The translations under genes and the position numbers were made by a program. Below are positions 5,978-6,159 of a stretch of DNA of 6,159 nt, piece after piece. Source of the DNA: Phycisphaerae bacterium (GTDB taxonomy: Bacteria > Planctomycetota > Phycisphaerae > SM23-33). The stretch covers positions 1 to 6,159 of the forward strand of contig DAOVQV010000103.1 in the NCBI GenBank assembly GCA_030628445.1, read 5' to 3'. Position 1 is the stretch's first letter, and every line of letters begins with the position of its first letter. Under the pieces are notes generated by a model that was not told where the DNA came from, ran no database searches, and saw only the letters and a list, made by a program, of their open reading frames with translations.

Positions 5978-6159
5978 ATGTCCGACCGAATCACCGACGT
6001 GTCCGCCTATGAGCGCAGCGTCAGTCCGCGTGTGGCGCTGGCGGCGCTGCTGTTCGGGGCCGCGGCGATCGGGTTCGCACCCGTCCTGACGCGGATGGCG
6101 ATGAACCGCGGCCTGGGGCCGTCCGCCACGGCGATGTGGCGGATGGCGATTGCATCGCC
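5978..6159 (+). CDS. DMT/EamA-family transporter, N-terminal fragment
   Basis: The first 60 codons of a gene that runs off the window end. After a hydrophilic start (MSDRITDVSAYERSVSPR) comes a membrane span at about residues 19-38 (VALAALLFGAAAIGFAPVLT). A short loop with GLGPSATAMWRMAIAS follows; the P-S/T...W-R signature before the second span is typical of EamA domains of drug/metabolite transporters. Full members usually have ten spans in two EamA repeats. The ATG at 5978 lacks a clear ribosome binding site (GGGGAT at 5956-5961 is too far), so initiation may be weak or leaderless. TATAAG at 5923-5928 could be a -10 box but no matching -35 is seen. Substrate (amino acid, nucleotide or other metabolite) is unknown. 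Confidence 0.8.
   Translation, partial: MSDRITDVSAYERSVSPRVALAALLFGAAAIGFAPVLTRMAMNRGLGPSATAMWRMAIAS

Overview
The window looks like a chromosomal piece of a GC-rich member of the Planctomycetota, probably a Phycisphaerae-like uncultured lineage. The main clue is the leftward secreted protein at 2821-4830. It ends in a C-terminal module (phrases such as GINGIMVDIA, QKQWLQVTV and FYFGNAIGETGNS) followed by a single dockerin-like calcium loop (D-x-N-x-D...D), an arrangement I associate with planctomycete exported proteins. The taxonomic call is from recollection, not a search.

Layout. 1-222 (+) is the 3' end of an alpha/beta hydrolase gene. It is followed 11 bases later by a complete GH3-family adenylate-forming enzyme (234-1895, +), probably in the same operon. 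A long convergent intergenic region (1896-2820, 925 bp) follows and holds no convincing protein gene. A large leftward gene for a secreted right-handed beta-helix protein (2821-4830) comes next. A 242-bp divergent promoter region with two inverted repeats separates it from a rightward TIM-barrel sugar phosphate isomerase/epimerase-like gene (5073-5900). The window ends in the first 60 codons of a DMT/EamA-type transporter (5978-6159, +).

The intergenic region 1896-2820 is the most unusual part. Its middle (about 2202-2500) can be drawn as an almost continuous chain of helices. There is a short hairpin, a 157-nt rod built from nested perfect 6-7 bp helices, another hairpin, a second rod, and finally a hairpin followed by TTTT that looks like a rightward intrinsic terminator. 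G-U pairs fit the plus strand. I read this as a candidate structured non-coding RNA, or an elaborate 3' UTR of the GH3 mRNA, with no family I recognise. Just beyond it lie six tandem units with an exact 41-bp spacing (2528-2779). The conserved core of each unit is the A-tract plus one arm of the intrinsic terminator of the beta-helix gene, and the unit nearest that gene still carries the whole palindrome. The array therefore looks like serial duplication and decay of a terminator.

Functionally, the beta-helix protein (carbohydrate binding or cleavage at the cell surface), the sugar isomerase and the exporter-like permease would fit polysaccharide use, but nothing in the sequence ties them into one pathway. 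The hydrolase-GH3 pair is a separate unit whose substrate cannot be read from sequence. No CRISPR array, tRNA, rRNA, complete insertion sequence or defence system was seen.
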